From Streptomyces cathayae (GTDB lineage Bacteria; Actinomycetota; Actinomycetes; Streptomycetales; Streptomycetaceae): a stretch of 64,000 bases of DNA. The notes under the pieces are model-generated. The model saw nothing but the letters and a program-made list of their open reading frames with translations. It had not been told where the DNA came from and did not search any database. The stretch lies in NCBI RefSeq assembly GCF_029760955.1, contig NZ_CP121682.1, forward strand, positions 6,962,501 to 7,026,500. Reading direction: 5' to 3'. Both the position numbers and the translations under genes were made by a program. Of the stretch, positions 18,749 to 27,231 are shown piece after piece. How positions within the stretch are numbered: position 1 is the first letter of the stretch; the number at the start of each line of letters is the position of its first letter.

Positions 18749-19780
18749 TCAGCGGCGCGGGCCCGTCGTCACCGTGCGCTCCGCCGAGAAACCACCCCAG
18801 GTCCCGTCCGGCAGTTTGGCCCGGATCCGTACCCGATGGGTGACCCCCGCGTCCTCGCCCGCGTAGAAGCTGTACGTCGCCCGGTCGCGCGGCGCGTCCC
18901 CTCCGTAGACGAGTGAGGTGGCCGCGCGGCCGTCCAGCCGCACCTCGTACTCGGTGATCACCCCGTCCACGCGCGGCGGCACCCAGCTGAGGTCGATGTG
19001 GTACGCACCCTCGAAGCGGTGACTCGTGGCGCGGAAGCCGGTGGGCGCCGTGGCGCGACCGTCGTCACGGCCCGGTGTGGTGAGGCGGACGGGGCCGCCG
19101 GCGGGGGAGAGGTTGTCGGCGGCGTCCCGGGCCCGGACGGTGAAGACGTAGCGGGTACCCGGCCGCAGCCCCGTCACCACGGTGGCGGTCTGCCCCCCGC
19201 CGACACTGTGGATCTTCGTCTCTCCCTGGTACACCTCGTACGAGAGCACGCCCCGGTCGTCCGTCGAGGCCGACCAGGACAACTGCACCGCCCGGCTGCC
19301 GGCCGCTGTGCCGCGGACGTCCGTGGGGAGGCTGGGCGCGGACCGGTCGGCCGCCGTGGCCGCGGGTGTCGTCGCCCGGACCTCCCGGCTGCGCGGTCCG
19401 AGCCGCCCGTCCGTGTCCCGCGCCCGCACGGTGAAGGCATATGTGGTGGCGGGCCGGAGCCTGGTGACATCCACCATGTGTTCGGAACCGGGTACTTCCT
19501 TGATTTTTGTGGCGCCCCGATACACCTCGTACCGGCTCACCTCGGCGCTCGCGGCGACGACGGTGTTCCACATGACGTGCACGCTGGTGGCGCTTCCGGC
19601 CTCGGCCGTGACACCTGTCGGAGCCCCGGGAGGCCGTTCGCCGTCGTTCCCGCTTCCGTTCCCGGATCCGCTCCCACCGCAGGAGACGAGCAGCAGGAGC
19701 CCACCGCAGAGCGTGCCGCGGAGCATCCCGCGCAGCGCGCCGCGCCGACGCGGGGGCACGGCAACAGGAACGCCTCGCAC
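18749..19780 (-). CDS. Lipoprotein with three fibronectin type III domains
   Basis: A 343-residue exported protein. The GTG at 19780 is chosen because GGGAGG lies seven bases upstream; an internal ATG (19726) would leave a shorter signal. The N-terminal arginine-rich stretch and LCGGLLLLVSC form a lipoprotein signal with Cys in the lipobox. Three consecutive FN3 units follow: GAPTGVTAEAGSATSVHVMW through TYAFTVRARDTDG, LPTDVRGTAAGSRAVQLSWS through RYVFTVRARDAADN, and APTGFRATSHRFEGAYHIDL through the end. FN3 modules in actinobacteria usually accompany carbohydrate-active enzymes, but no catalytic domain is present here, so an adhesive or binding role is inferred. Confidence 0.85.
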   Translation of the reverse strand: MRGVPVAVPPRRRGALRGMLRGTLCGGLLLLVSCGGSGSGNGSGNDGERPPGAPTGVTAEAGSATSVHVMWNTVVAASAEVSRYEVYRGATKIKEVPGSEHMVDVTRLRPATTYAFTVRARDTDGRLGPRSREVRATTPAATAADRSAPSLPTDVRGTAAGSRAVQLSWSASTDDRGVLSYEVYQGETKIHSVGGGQTATVVTGLRPGTRYVFTVRARDAADNLSPAGGPVRLTTPGRDDGRATAPTGFRATSHRFEGAYHIDLSWVPPRVDGVITEYEVRLDGRAATSLVYGGDAPRDRATYSFYAGEDAGVTHRVRIRAKLPDGTWGGFSAERTVTTGPRR

Positions 19781-20011
19781 GGCTCTGCCTCCCGAGGGGC
19801 ACAGGAAACGGTGAAATGGTCCGTACCAATATGACGTGGCTGACGCGGCCACATCAAGAGGGTGCGGCGGGGTCCTTGTGAGGCGGCCGCAGGCGCACCG
19901 CACGGCCCCTGAAAACCGAGACCCCGCCCTGAGGGCCGCCGGGCGGCAGCGACGACGGGGGAGAGGCGCGCCCGGCAGTCCGTGAACGGCGACCGCGCCG
20001 AAACCCGACCC

Positions 20012-20422
20012 TCACACCTTCCGGTACGTGTACGCCTCCGCCGCTGCGGCCTCCACCGCCGCGAGGTCCGCTCCCGTCGCCGCCGTGACCACCGCGGCCA
20101 CCGCCCCCTCCACGAACGGCGCGTCCACCAGCCGGGTGTGCTCCGGGAGTTCGTCGCCCTCGGCGAGCAGCGCCTTCACGGTGAGCACCGCGCTGCCCAG
20201 ATCGGCCAGGACGGCGACCCCGGCGCCGCCGTCGACGGACGCCGCCGCGGTGACGACGAGTGCGGCGCTCGTACCGAGACCTCCGTCCTCCGTGCCGCCC
20301 GCCGGGGCGACGGCCACCGCGGTACCGGCTCCGGCCAGGCCCGTCGCCAGCTCGGCGACCGAGGCCGCCACCTGCGCGCTGTGCGACACCAGGACGATCC
20401 CCACCAGCTTCCCGTCACTCAT
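20012..20422 (-). CDS. dhaM: Dihydroxyacetone kinase phosphotransferase subunit DhaM
   Basis: A 136-residue EIIA-mannose-type domain. The phosphorylated histidine is His14 in GIVLVSHSAQVA. Further signatures are GTSAALVVTAAASVDGGAGV and AVLADLGSAVLTVKALL. DhaM receives phosphate from the PTS and transfers it to ADP bound in DhaL, and unlike the enterobacterial fusion this is the single-domain form. The ATG at 20422 follows GGAGG by seven bases and overlaps the dhaL stop by eight bases, indicating translational coupling. It is the last gene of the dhaK-dhaL-dhaM operon. Confidence 0.93.
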   Translation of the reverse strand: MSDGKLVGIVLVSHSAQVAASVAELATGLAGAGTAVAVAPAGGTEDGGLGTSAALVVTAAASVDGGAGVAVLADLGSAVLTVKALLAEGDELPEHTRLVDAPFVEGAVAAVVTAATGADLAAVEAAAAEAYTYRKV

Positions 20423-21041
20423 CGGCAGCCTCCGCGGCTCCGGTGGGGCCGGAGGCATCGGCGAGGCCGGCGATCAGCAGCGCCGACGAGGTGGCCCCGG
20501 GATCCTGGTGCCCGATGCTCCGCTCGCCCAGGTAACTGGCCCTGCCCTTGCGGGCCCGCAACGGCGTCGTGGCCACCGCACCCTCCTCGGCGGCGGCCCG
20601 CGCCGCGGCGAAGGAATCACCGAGCGCGTCGGCCGCGGGCACCAGGGCGTCGATCATCGTCTTGTCGCCCGGCGCCGCGCCCCCGAGCTGCCGGACCGCG
20701 TCCACTCCGGTGCGCAGCGCCTCGGCCAACTGCTCCCTGCTCACCTCGGTGGCCGCCCCGAGTGCCTTGCCGGTGCGGCGCAGCAGCGTCCCGTACAGGG
20801 GCCCGGACGCGCCGCCCACGCTCGAGATGAGCAGGCGCCCGGACAGGGTCAGGACCGCGCCGGGCGTGGCGGGCGGCTCCTTCTCCAGCGCGGCCCGCAC
20901 CGCGGTGAACCCGCGCTGGAGGTTAGTGCCGTGGTCGGCGTCCCCGATGGGTGAGTCGAGGGCGGTGAGCCGCTCCGCCTCACGGTCGACGGACGCGGCG
21001 GTCACCGTCATCCAACGGCGGAAGAATTCGGCGTCGAGCAC
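20415..21041 (-). CDS. dhaL: Dihydroxyacetone kinase ADP-binding subunit DhaL
   Basis: A 208-residue all-helical DhaL. Metal/ADP-binding residues are in SPIGDADHGTNLQRGF (30-45); SVGGASGPLYGTLLRR and PGDKTMIDALVPAADAL follow, as in the family. The start GTG at 21041 is preferred because AAGGAG lies five to six bases upstream; a second GTG at 21065 lacks a site. DhaL carries the phosphoryl group from DhaM to the dihydroxyacetone held by DhaK. It is coupled to dhaM by overlap and lies 48 bases behind dhaK. Confidence 0.93.
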   Translation of the reverse strand: MLDAEFFRRWMTVTAASVDREAERLTALDSPIGDADHGTNLQRGFTAVRAALEKEPPATPGAVLTLSGRLLISSVGGASGPLYGTLLRRTGKALGAATEVSREQLAEALRTGVDAVRQLGGAAPGDKTMIDALVPAADALGDSFAAARAAAEEGAVATTPLRARKGRASYLGERSIGHQDPGATSSALLIAGLADASGPTGAAEAADE

Positions 21042-21089
21042 TGGAACTCCTTGCGAGATAGGCACTGTGAACCGATACCCCGGTGTCCG

Positions 21090-22082
21090 TCAGACACCCC
21101 AGCGCAGTCCCGGGGTGTTCACCGGCGCGTCCCACAGCCGCAGCAGCTCCTCGTCGATCTGGCACAGGGTGACCGAGGCGCCGGCCATGTCGAGCGACGT
21201 CACGTAGTTGCCGACGAGGACCCGGGCGACGGGGACACCACGCTCGCCGAGCACCCGCTGCACCTCGGCGTTGAAGCCGTACAGCTCCAGCAGCGGGGTC
21301 GCGCCCATGCCGTTGACCAGGACCAGGACCGGATTGCGGGGGGTGAGGTCCTGGAGGATCGCGTCGACGGCGGCCTCGGCGATCTCGCCCGAGGTCATCA
21401 TCGGCCGCCGCTCCCGGCCCGGCTCGCCGTGGATACCGATGCCCAACTCCAGCTCGCCGGACGGCAGATCGAAGGTGGGGCTGCCCTTGGCGGGCGTGGT
21501 GACGGCGCTCAGGGCCACGCCGAAACTGCGGGAGTTCTCGTTGACCTGACGGGCCACGGCCTCCACCCGCTCCAGCGGCTGCCCCTCCTCGGCCGCCGCG
21601 CCCGCGATCTTCTCCACGAACAGCGTCGCCCCGGTACCGCGCCGGCCGGCGGTGTAGAGGCTGTCGGTCACCGCGACATCGTCGTTGACCAGTACTTTCG
21701 CGACCTGGACGCCCTCGTCCTCGGCGAGCTCGGCGGCCATGTCGAAGTTGAGCACGTCACCGGTGTAGTTCTTCACGACGAACAGCACCCCGGCCCCGCT
21801 GTCCACGGCCGCCGCCGCCCGCACCATCTGGTCGGGCACGGGGGAGGTGAACACCTCACCGGGGCAGGCCGCCGAGAGCATCCCGGGCCCCACGAACCCG
21901 CCGTGCAGCGGCTCGTGCCCCGATCCGCCGCCGGAGACCAGACCCACCTTCCCGGCCACGGGGGCGTCCCGCCGGACGATCACCCGGTTCTCCACATCCA
22001 CCGCGAGTTCGGGATGAGCCGCCGCCATCCCCCGCAAGGCGTCCGCGACCACGGTCTCCGGCACATTGATCAACATCTTCAC
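21090..22082 (-). CDS. dhaK: Dihydroxyacetone kinase substrate-binding subunit DhaK
   Basis: A 330-residue DhaK. The substrate is bound as a hemiaminal to His218 in GIGIHGEPG, the same residue number as in the well-studied E. coli protein. The GGGSGHEPLHGGFVGPGML loop (51-69) and VKNYTGDVLNFDMA are also conserved. With DhaL and DhaM it makes dihydroxyacetone phosphate, feeding glycerol or dihydroxyacetone into glycolysis. The GTG at 22082 has GGAGG five bases upstream; the ATG two codons later would be too far. It is the first gene of the operon, and its promoter lies in the region toward 22200 that borders the accessory island. Confidence 0.94.
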   Translation of the reverse strand: MKMLINVPETVVADALRGMAAAHPELAVDVENRVIVRRDAPVAGKVGLVSGGGSGHEPLHGGFVGPGMLSAACPGEVFTSPVPDQMVRAAAAVDSGAGVLFVVKNYTGDVLNFDMAAELAEDEGVQVAKVLVNDDVAVTDSLYTAGRRGTGATLFVEKIAGAAAEEGQPLERVEAVARQVNENSRSFGVALSAVTTPAKGSPTFDLPSGELELGIGIHGEPGRERRPMMTSGEIAEAAVDAILQDLTPRNPVLVLVNGMGATPLLELYGFNAEVQRVLGERGVPVARVLVGNYVTSLDMAGASVTLCQIDEELLRLWDAPVNTPGLRWGV

Positions 22083-22463
22083 GGGTGCCTCCTAGAGTGC
22101 TTGGCAGGTGAGTCTTCGAGCTGTGTTTTTGCTGGTCAGAGCGAATAAGAGAAGCTCTCGACCGTGACGGTCCGTGGCGGTCGCGAGCGGGCTGTGGCGT
22201 TACTGATGCTGACTTGGTGCTGACTTTGACGACGGGCCGTCAGGTCTGCTGGGTGGTCGGATGCGGGTCGGCTGAAGTCCTCTTGTCTGAAGTATTGACC
22301 TTGCGGGAGCGAAGGTCACGTACGCGGGGACTCAGGTGTGCCCGGAAGGTGGGACGGTCCGCGATGCGGACGGGGCCCGCGTGGCCGACGTGGCGGTGAC
22401 GGGGGAGGCTCAGATGATCCCGGTAGCTCATCGGAACCGAAGCGCTTCCCTTACCGGTCCGGC
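22083..22463. other. dhaK upstream region and left border of the accessory island
   Basis: About 380 bases between dhaK and the first recognisable island sequence. It contains a direct repeat of TGCTGACTT at 22207-22215 and 22218-22226 (11-bp period). The same heptamer pair with the same period occurs just upstream of the integrase relic at 39361-39378. Such spaced repeats resemble integrase arm-type sites. No gene is supported here. Confidence 0.4.
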
Positions 22464-22742
22464 ATGTACATCACCAAATTCTTCGCGGGGCTCGGCATGA
22501 ACCGGGTACACGACGGCTCGCCCCGGCACCGTCGGGTGGCCGACGTCCTTGACGCGATGCCGGCCGAGCTTCTCACGCCCGCCGATCGGCGCGGCCTGAC
22601 CCCGCTGTTCTGGTCCCACGTGCGCCCGTACGGCGAGGTCAACCTTGACATGGTCACTCGCCTCAACCTCACCGCGGTCACGGTGCCCAGCCCCCGTAAG
22701 GCGGGCGATCAGGAGCCAGCCGGGGAACGTACGGGCGCGTGA
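22464..22742 (+). pseudogene. Unidentified gene fragment, possibly transposon-derived
   Basis: The frame from ATG 22464 (about 92 codons) reads [33 protein letters not shown], then [18 protein letters not shown] and a final [12 protein letters not shown] segment. The frame is open further upstream without a convincing start. The tail has the look of a conserved protein end that I loosely associate with actinobacterial transposon proteins, but I cannot assign a family. A serine resolvase of Tn3 type lies 2.4 kb downstream, with an ArsR/MFS operon between them, which would fit cargo of a decayed transposon. Confidence 0.35.
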
Positions 22743-22807
22743 GGCTGTCCAGTCCCGTCACCGACGCAGTGCCGGTGACGGGCTACCAGCCAACTTTCCA
22801 AAAGAAA

Positions 22808-22831
22808 TTCTGCAAAAATACTTTTGCAGAA
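22808..22831. promoter_or_regulatory. Operator of the ArsR-type regulator
   Basis: A perfect 10-bp inverted repeat, TTCTGCAAAA and its complement, with spacer ATAC, 27 bases before the ArsR start codon. It is strikingly AT-rich for this DNA. TTGCAG at 22824-22829 within the right arm and TACCCT at 22846-22851 form a promoter with a 16-base spacer; transcription would then begin at or next to the ATG. Autorepression is inferred. Confidence 0.8.
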
Positions 22832-22857
22832 CCTCTGGGCCGCTCTACCCTCCCGTC

Positions 22858-23502
22858 ATGGTCAGCGAAGAGCAGAAACGCGTACTCGATCCCGAGCGAG
22901 ATGCAGCAGCCCTAAAGGCCCTCACGCACCCTCTGCGCATCCGGCTGCTCGGGTTGCTGCGGCAGGACGGCCCGGCCACCGCAAGTGAACTCGCGGTCAG
23001 GACTGGGGAGTCATCCGCTTCCACCAGCTATCACCTGCGGGTTCTGGCGAAGTACGCGTTCGTTGCCGAGGCCGAGCACCGTGACGGACGGGAGCGCCGC
23101 TGGCAGGCGGTGCACTTCGTGACCTCCTGGAGCAACAAGGCAATGGCAGCCGCGCCAGGCAGCCGCGCCTGGGTCAGCCTGTCGCGCAGGGCCCAGATCG
23201 AGCACCTGGAAGCATCTCTCGCCCGGCACGAGGCCGACATCGCCGACGGGCGGCTGGGCCAGGAATGGGTGGAGCCGTCCGGAATCAACGACCTGATGCC
23301 CCGCCTGACCCCCGAGTCGCTCACCGAACTCTGGGAGGTGCTCGACCGGAAGCTGGAGGAACTGACCACCCGCGATGCACAAGATCCGCGCGCCGCACAG
23401 GTCGTGCTCCTCACTGCCGGATTGCCCCTGGCACCGCGCGACCCCGGCGCTGAGGCGGACACCTCTGCCCCTGCAAGGACAGATGCCGAGGACGCGTCAT
23501 GA
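22858..23502 (+). CDS. ArsR-family winged-helix regulator
   Basis: A 214-residue regulator with an N-terminal HTH: LKALTHPLRIRLLGLLRQDG, then ASELAVRTGESSASTSYHLR (recognition helix) and the wing EAEHRDGRERRWQAV. The remaining 120 residues are helical (RRAQIEHLEASLARHEADIA) and probably dimerise or bind ligand; there is no cysteine metal site, so a drug-like ligand is more likely than a metal. The ATG at 22858 has no Shine-Dalgarno site, and the promoter position predicts a leaderless mRNA. The stop overlaps the MFS start by four bases (ATGA), so the regulator and transporter form one unit. Confidence 0.88.
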   Translation: MVSEEQKRVLDPERDAAALKALTHPLRIRLLGLLRQDGPATASELAVRTGESSASTSYHLRVLAKYAFVAEAEHRDGRERRWQAVHFVTSWSNKAMAAAPGSRAWVSLSRRAQIEHLEASLARHEADIADGRLGQEWVEPSGINDLMPRLTPESLTELWEVLDRKLEELTTRDAQDPRAAQVVLLTAGLPLAPRDPGAEADTSAPARTDAEDAS

Positions 23503-24872
23503 CCGGGCCGCTGGACATACGCACCGCACGCCGCCGCTACATCACGGTCTGCGTTCTGTTCTGGCTGCCACTGGGACTGAGCATCGCTCCCCTGATCCTG
23601 CTGTTCACCGAGCGCGGCATGGCCATGGCGGCCATCGCGGGCTTCTTCGCCGCGCACTCCCTCACCGCCGCCGCACTGGAACTGCCCACCGGAGGACTGT
23701 CCGACGTCCTCGGACGCCGCGCTGTTCTGGCCTCTGCCGGCCTGCTGAACCTGGCCGCCTTAACCCTCGTGGGCCTGGGCACTGCTCCCTGGCTGCTCGG
23801 CCTAGGCATGGCCCTGATGGGCGCAGGCCGTGCCCTGTCCAGTGGCCCGGCCGAAGCCTGGTACGTCGACACCGTCCAGGCGCACTCCGGCCCCGACGCC
23901 GAACTGCGCACCGGGCTGGCCCGCGGCGGCTCCGCGACATCCGCCGCGCTCGCCACCGGAACCCTGCTCGGCGGTGCCCTTCCCTGGCTGCTCGGGCTCG
24001 GCCCCGACCTCGGCGCCCGACTCAGCGAGACAACGTCCGGGCTGGTGCTGCCCCTCTCTGTTCCGATGCTGCTGGGCGCAGCGGTCGAGATCGCCTTCGT
24101 GCTGTATGTCCTGATCGCTCTGCGGGAGCCGACCCGGCCGGCAGCCACCCTGCCCGACGTACTCCGCAGCATCCCGGCCACCGTCGTGGGCGGACTGCGC
24201 CTGGGGGGCCGTGACGCGCTGATCCGCCGGGTGCTCCTCAGCGCAGGGGCCGCCGGCGGCGCCCTGGCCGCGATCGAACTGCTCACGCCGGGCCGTGCCG
24301 CGGCCCTCACGGGCGCATCGGAGTCGGGGGCGGTGCTTTTTGCCGCACTCGCCTGCGCCGGATTCATCTGCGCGGGTATCGGCAGCCACCTCGCACCGCT
24401 GACCGCCCGGCTTGCGGGCAGTGGCGAGAGTGCGGTCATGGTCAGCCTCGGCGCGAGCGCGAGCGGCCTGCTTCTGCTCGGCGCCACCGCAGCGTTCACA
24501 GGAGTGGGCTCCATGGTCCTCGCGGCCGTCGGCTACGGCCTGGTCTACCTCGGGCTCGGCGCGGCGGGGCCGAGCGAGAACGACCTCTTGCACCGCCGGG
24601 TCGCAAGTTCGGGCCGGGCCACCGCGTTGTCCGTCCAGTCTCTCGCCCTGCAACTGGTGGCAGCTCTCACCGGCTTGATCATTGGTGTCCTTCCGTCAGG
24701 CCCGCTGCCCTGGCTGCTGGGAGGCACCGTGCTGCTGGCAGGAGCTCTCCTGTGGATTCACCGCAGCGGGACCACACCCCGGACTCCGGTGGCAACGCCT
24801 CAGCCACACACCGTGTCGTCCTCTCCGAGCACCGCTGGCTCCGACCCCCATCAGCAACATGTCGACCAGTAG
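23499..24872 (+). CDS. MFS transporter, probable drug efflux
   Basis: A 457-residue membrane protein with about 12 hydrophobic segments. Segment 2 to 3 carries the MFS signature GGLSDVLGRRAVLASAGLL (loop motif A), followed by GAGRALSSGPAEAWYVD. The C-terminal tail is Ser/Pro/His-rich. It is translationally coupled to the ArsR regulator, an arrangement typical of inducible efflux pumps; the transported compound is not evident. Base composition is somewhat lower in GC than the flanking chromosome, and the pair sits inside the accessory island next to a resolvase, in keeping with transfer as transposon cargo. Confidence 0.85.
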   Translation: MTGPLDIRTARRRYITVCVLFWLPLGLSIAPLILLFTERGMAMAAIAGFFAAHSLTAAALELPTGGLSDVLGRRAVLASAGLLNLAALTLVGLGTAPWLLGLGMALMGAGRALSSGPAEAWYVDTVQAHSGPDAELRTGLARGGSATSAALATGTLLGGALPWLLGLGPDLGARLSETTSGLVLPLSVPMLLGAAVEIAFVLYVLIALREPTRPAATLPDVLRSIPATVVGGLRLGGRDALIRRVLLSAGAAGGALAAIELLTPGRAAALTGASESGAVLFAALACAGFICAGIGSHLAPLTARLAGSGESAVMVSLGASASGLLLLGATAAFTGVGSMVLAAVGYGLVYLGLGAAGPSENDLLHRRVASSGRATALSVQSLALQLVAALTGLIIGVLPSGPLPWLLGGTVLLAGALLWIHRSGTTPRTPVATPQPHTVSSSPSTAGSDPHQQHVDQ

Positions 24873-25092
24873 CGCCGAGACCAACCCGAAGACAGCACAA
24901 ACGTACGGATGACCGCAAAGGGGCCGAGCATGTTCGCGCACACACGGTTCGTTCGCGCGGCGCTCATCTATCGACCGATTCCTGAGCAAGATCCGAACGC
25001 AGCGGTCGGCGGCCGGATCGGCGCCGGATCATGCGCGAGAAACGGTGTCAGAAAGTCAGCGTGCTCAAGAACTCGAACCCCACCGTTTTCTG

Positions 25093-25098
25093 TACGAT
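25093..25098 (+). promoter_or_regulatory. -10 box of the resolvase gene
   Basis: TACGAT lies 8 bases before the GTG at 25106, so transcription would start about at the start codon. No Shine-Dalgarno site precedes the GTG. A leaderless mRNA is inferred. Confidence 0.5.
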
Positions 25099-25105
25099 CT
25101 CGCGG

Positions 25106-25795
25106 GTGCAGACACCTCCCGAGGACGGCGCCGCCGATCTCCTCGCCCCTGTCCCCGCCGGACGGACGGGCGCCCTCGTGGGGTACGCACGCGTATCGAC
25201 GAAGGGACAGCTGCTCGACCGGCAGATCCACGCACTCACCGAAGCGGGCTGCATCCGGATCTTCGCCGACAAGCAGTCAGGCAAGAACGCCGAGCGCGAG
25301 GAACTGTGGAAGACGCTCGACTACCTCCGCGAAGGAGACACCCTCGTCGTCCCCTCCCTGGACCGGCTCGGCCGCTCCATCCAGGACCTCATCGCCATCG
25401 TCTCCGGCCTGCGCAAGCGCGGCGTCGGCTTTACCTCGCTGCACGAGGCGCTCGACACCACCACGCCGGGCGGGCGTCTGGTGTTCCACGTATTCGCCGC
25501 CCTCGCGGAGTTCATCCGGGAACTCATCGTGCAGGGCACCAACAAGGGCCTGGACGCCGCCCGCGCCCGCGGCGCCCGGCTGGGCCGTCCGCCGGCCATG
25601 ACCGAGGAACAGGTGCGTCACGCCCGAGACCTGCTCACCCGCCCGGGGAACACCGTCACGTCCATCGCGAAGCTCCTGGGCGTCAGCAGGAACACGATCT
25701 ACAAGTACGTGCCCGACCTGAAGGGCGAACGGGTCGCGCTCGCGGAGGCGACAGCCACAGCCGAACTGCCCCGACCTGCGAAGTCGTCGGAGTAG
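25106..25795 (+). CDS. Serine recombinase of the Tn3 resolvase/invertase family
   Basis: A 229-residue site-specific recombinase. The catalytic serine is Ser31 in GYARVSTKGQ; Arg29 and the LDRLGRS motif at 85-91 complete the active site. FADKQSGKNAEREELWK and ELIVQGTNKGLDAARARGAR are typical of the resolvase core and the E helix. A C-terminal HTH (TSIAKLLGVSRNTIYKYV) binds DNA. The GTG at 25106 is chosen because the family homology starts shortly after and a -10 box is right upstream; an earlier ATG at 25031 would add an unrelated tail. It probably resolves cointegrates of a Tn3-type transposon. No intact transposase is present nearby. Confidence 0.92.
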   Translation: MQTPPEDGAADLLAPVPAGRTGALVGYARVSTKGQLLDRQIHALTEAGCIRIFADKQSGKNAEREELWKTLDYLREGDTLVVPSLDRLGRSIQDLIAIVSGLRKRGVGFTSLHEALDTTTPGGRLVFHVFAALAEFIRELIVQGTNKGLDAARARGARLGRPPAMTEEQVRHARDLLTRPGNTVTSIAKLLGVSRNTIYKYVPDLKGERVALAEATATAELPRPAKSSE

Positions 25796-25972
25796 TCCAG
25801 CCGTTTGCGGCTGGTGACGATCCTGCTGGCCAATTCAGGTGTGTGTGGCCCGCCTGAAGGGGCCTGCTTGACACCTGGCCGTAGACACCTCGCGATGCCA
25901 AGACGTCAAGTTGTCCGGGCCTTAACCGGGGGCGATCGAACAGTCGCGATCACCGGGCGCGAGAATCACGGC

Positions 25973-26749
25973 ATGGTCATGGCACGCCATTTGTATGCCT
26001 CTACTCCCGTGGTCGACGGTCTGCCGCTGCTGGCGGAGCCGGAGTTCTGGGCCGCCCACCTGATCGACCTGTACGACGATGCACTGGTGGAGTCCTTCGG
26101 TGTTGACCCGGCGGACGTCGAGGGCATGCTGGAGCGCCTGTGTGACAAGGCCGCCTGGCCGATGTTCCGAATTCCGCTGGCGGGCGGACACAGCGTCCTC
26201 GTGCACTACAACAGCGGTGAGGAGTACACCTCCACCGACTACTTCATCGCCCACCCCGACTGGCGGACGAATGACCTGGTCCTCGCCAGCACCGACGAGG
26301 ACCGCATCGGCCCCGGCCTGTGTTGGGCCGAGCTCGCTGCTCTCCTTGACACCCCAGGGGACGGAGAAGGAGTGACCGACCCGCACGCCCGGCTGCTTCT
26401 TCTGCTGCCCGTGCTGGGCGACACGAACATCCCGGCCGAAGCCGTCACCCTGGTGAAGGACGCACTCATCGCCCACGGTGCCCCGGACGACTGCGAGCCC
26501 CTGGCCCGCCTTCTTCTCCAAGGACACCCGATGTGGGGAGTCGCCCCCTGGTCCTACGACGAGGACGAGCGCGCCTGGATCTGCGCCGGCGAACAAAGTC
26601 CCCGCGAAACGCCGCTGGGCGATCACCTCCCTGACACGCAGCGCGCGGCCCTGGAGGACTGCCTCACGCCGGTGGGCAGCTGCTCCGGTCAGGCGGCACT
26701 GGCTTCCGGTACCGGCGCGGCCACGGGGAACGCTCGGAATTCGTCATAG
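25973..26749 (+). CDS. Hypothetical protein of 258 residues
   Basis: No family was recognised. The likely start is ATG 25973 (MVMARHLYASTPVVDGLPLL); a frame extends upstream but has no convincing site. The protein is acidic and mixed alpha/beta: EPEFWAAHLIDLYDDALVES, AWPMFRIPLAGGHSVLVHYN, STDYFIAHPDWRTNDLVLAS, then two helical stretches (DPHARLLLLLPVLGD and EAVTLVKDALIAHGA). It contains no signal peptide, membrane segment or metal motif. Overall character resembles actinobacterial proteins found beside toxins or mobile genes, but that is only context. It stands alone after the resolvase gene. Confidence 0.65.
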   Translation: MVMARHLYASTPVVDGLPLLAEPEFWAAHLIDLYDDALVESFGVDPADVEGMLERLCDKAAWPMFRIPLAGGHSVLVHYNSGEEYTSTDYFIAHPDWRTNDLVLASTDEDRIGPGLCWAELAALLDTPGDGEGVTDPHARLLLLLPVLGDTNIPAEAVTLVKDALIAHGAPDDCEPLARLLLQGHPMWGVAPWSYDEDERAWICAGEQSPRETPLGDHLPDTQRAALEDCLTPVGSCSGQAALASGTGAATGNARNSS

Positions 26750-27045
26750 TTCTCGCCGTGTTGGAGACAGTGGCTTTATCGAGCAGTAGTGACGTCGCTA
26801 GTCGATGAGTTTGGGAGGCACCAGGTCTCTTGCCAGGGCTGTCGGTGGCCAGTTAGATCTCCCCGCCCACGGCCGCCTGACGGGGAACCAAGTGGCCGTG
26901 GCTAGACTCACTGTCAGTGACGAACAGGGTCCCCTCATCTGGGTGGGCCCCGATGTCCACGGTTCTTGTGGTGGCGCCGTCGGCCAAGAGGCCTACTTGG
27001 GTTTGAGTGCTCTGCTATGCGGCGGGACGGTCGCTCGGACGTTCT
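26750..27045. other. Intergenic region, no supported gene
   Basis: 296 bases between the hypothetical protein and the small exported-protein pair. A rightward frame through 26805-27000 contains the phrase PLIWVGPDVHGSCGGAVGQE but has no ribosome-binding site and no family match I can name; it could be a decayed fragment. Confidence 0.3.
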
Positions 27046-27231
27046 TCAGCGGCCGTCACACGGGTCGTCGTCCGCAGACACCGGCTTGGTGTCGGCCGCC
27101 AGGCAGGAGGAGTACACCCGCGGCGGCGTGGGCCGCGGCTTCGGTTCCGACGTGGCGCCCACGGCAATGATCGCCCCGGCACCGACGAAGGTAAGCCCTG
27201 CCATCGCGGCGAGCCAGGTACCGCGGCTCAC
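27046..27231 (-). CDS. Small exported protein, second of a coupled pair
   Basis: A 61-residue protein beginning MSRGTWLAAMAGLTFVGAGA, a signal peptide or single membrane segment, followed by a Pro-rich linker (EPKPRPTPPRVYSSC) and an acidic tail with a second cysteine (ADDDPCDGR). The two cysteines may form a disulfide outside the cell. The ATG overlaps the stop of the upstream gene by four bases. Its N-terminus resembles that of the upstream partner (SRRSWVAAW against SRGTWLAAM), which suggests an old tandem duplication. Function is unknown. Confidence 0.6.
   Translation of the reverse strand: MSRGTWLAAMAGLTFVGAGAIIAVGATSEPKPRPTPPRVYSSCLAADTKPVSADDDPCDGR

Noticed and set aside
22338..22742. 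Confident call of a Tn3 transposase C-terminus
   Set aside because: The fragment lacks the DDE residues and the canonical Tn3 end sequence that I know, so it is left as unidentified.
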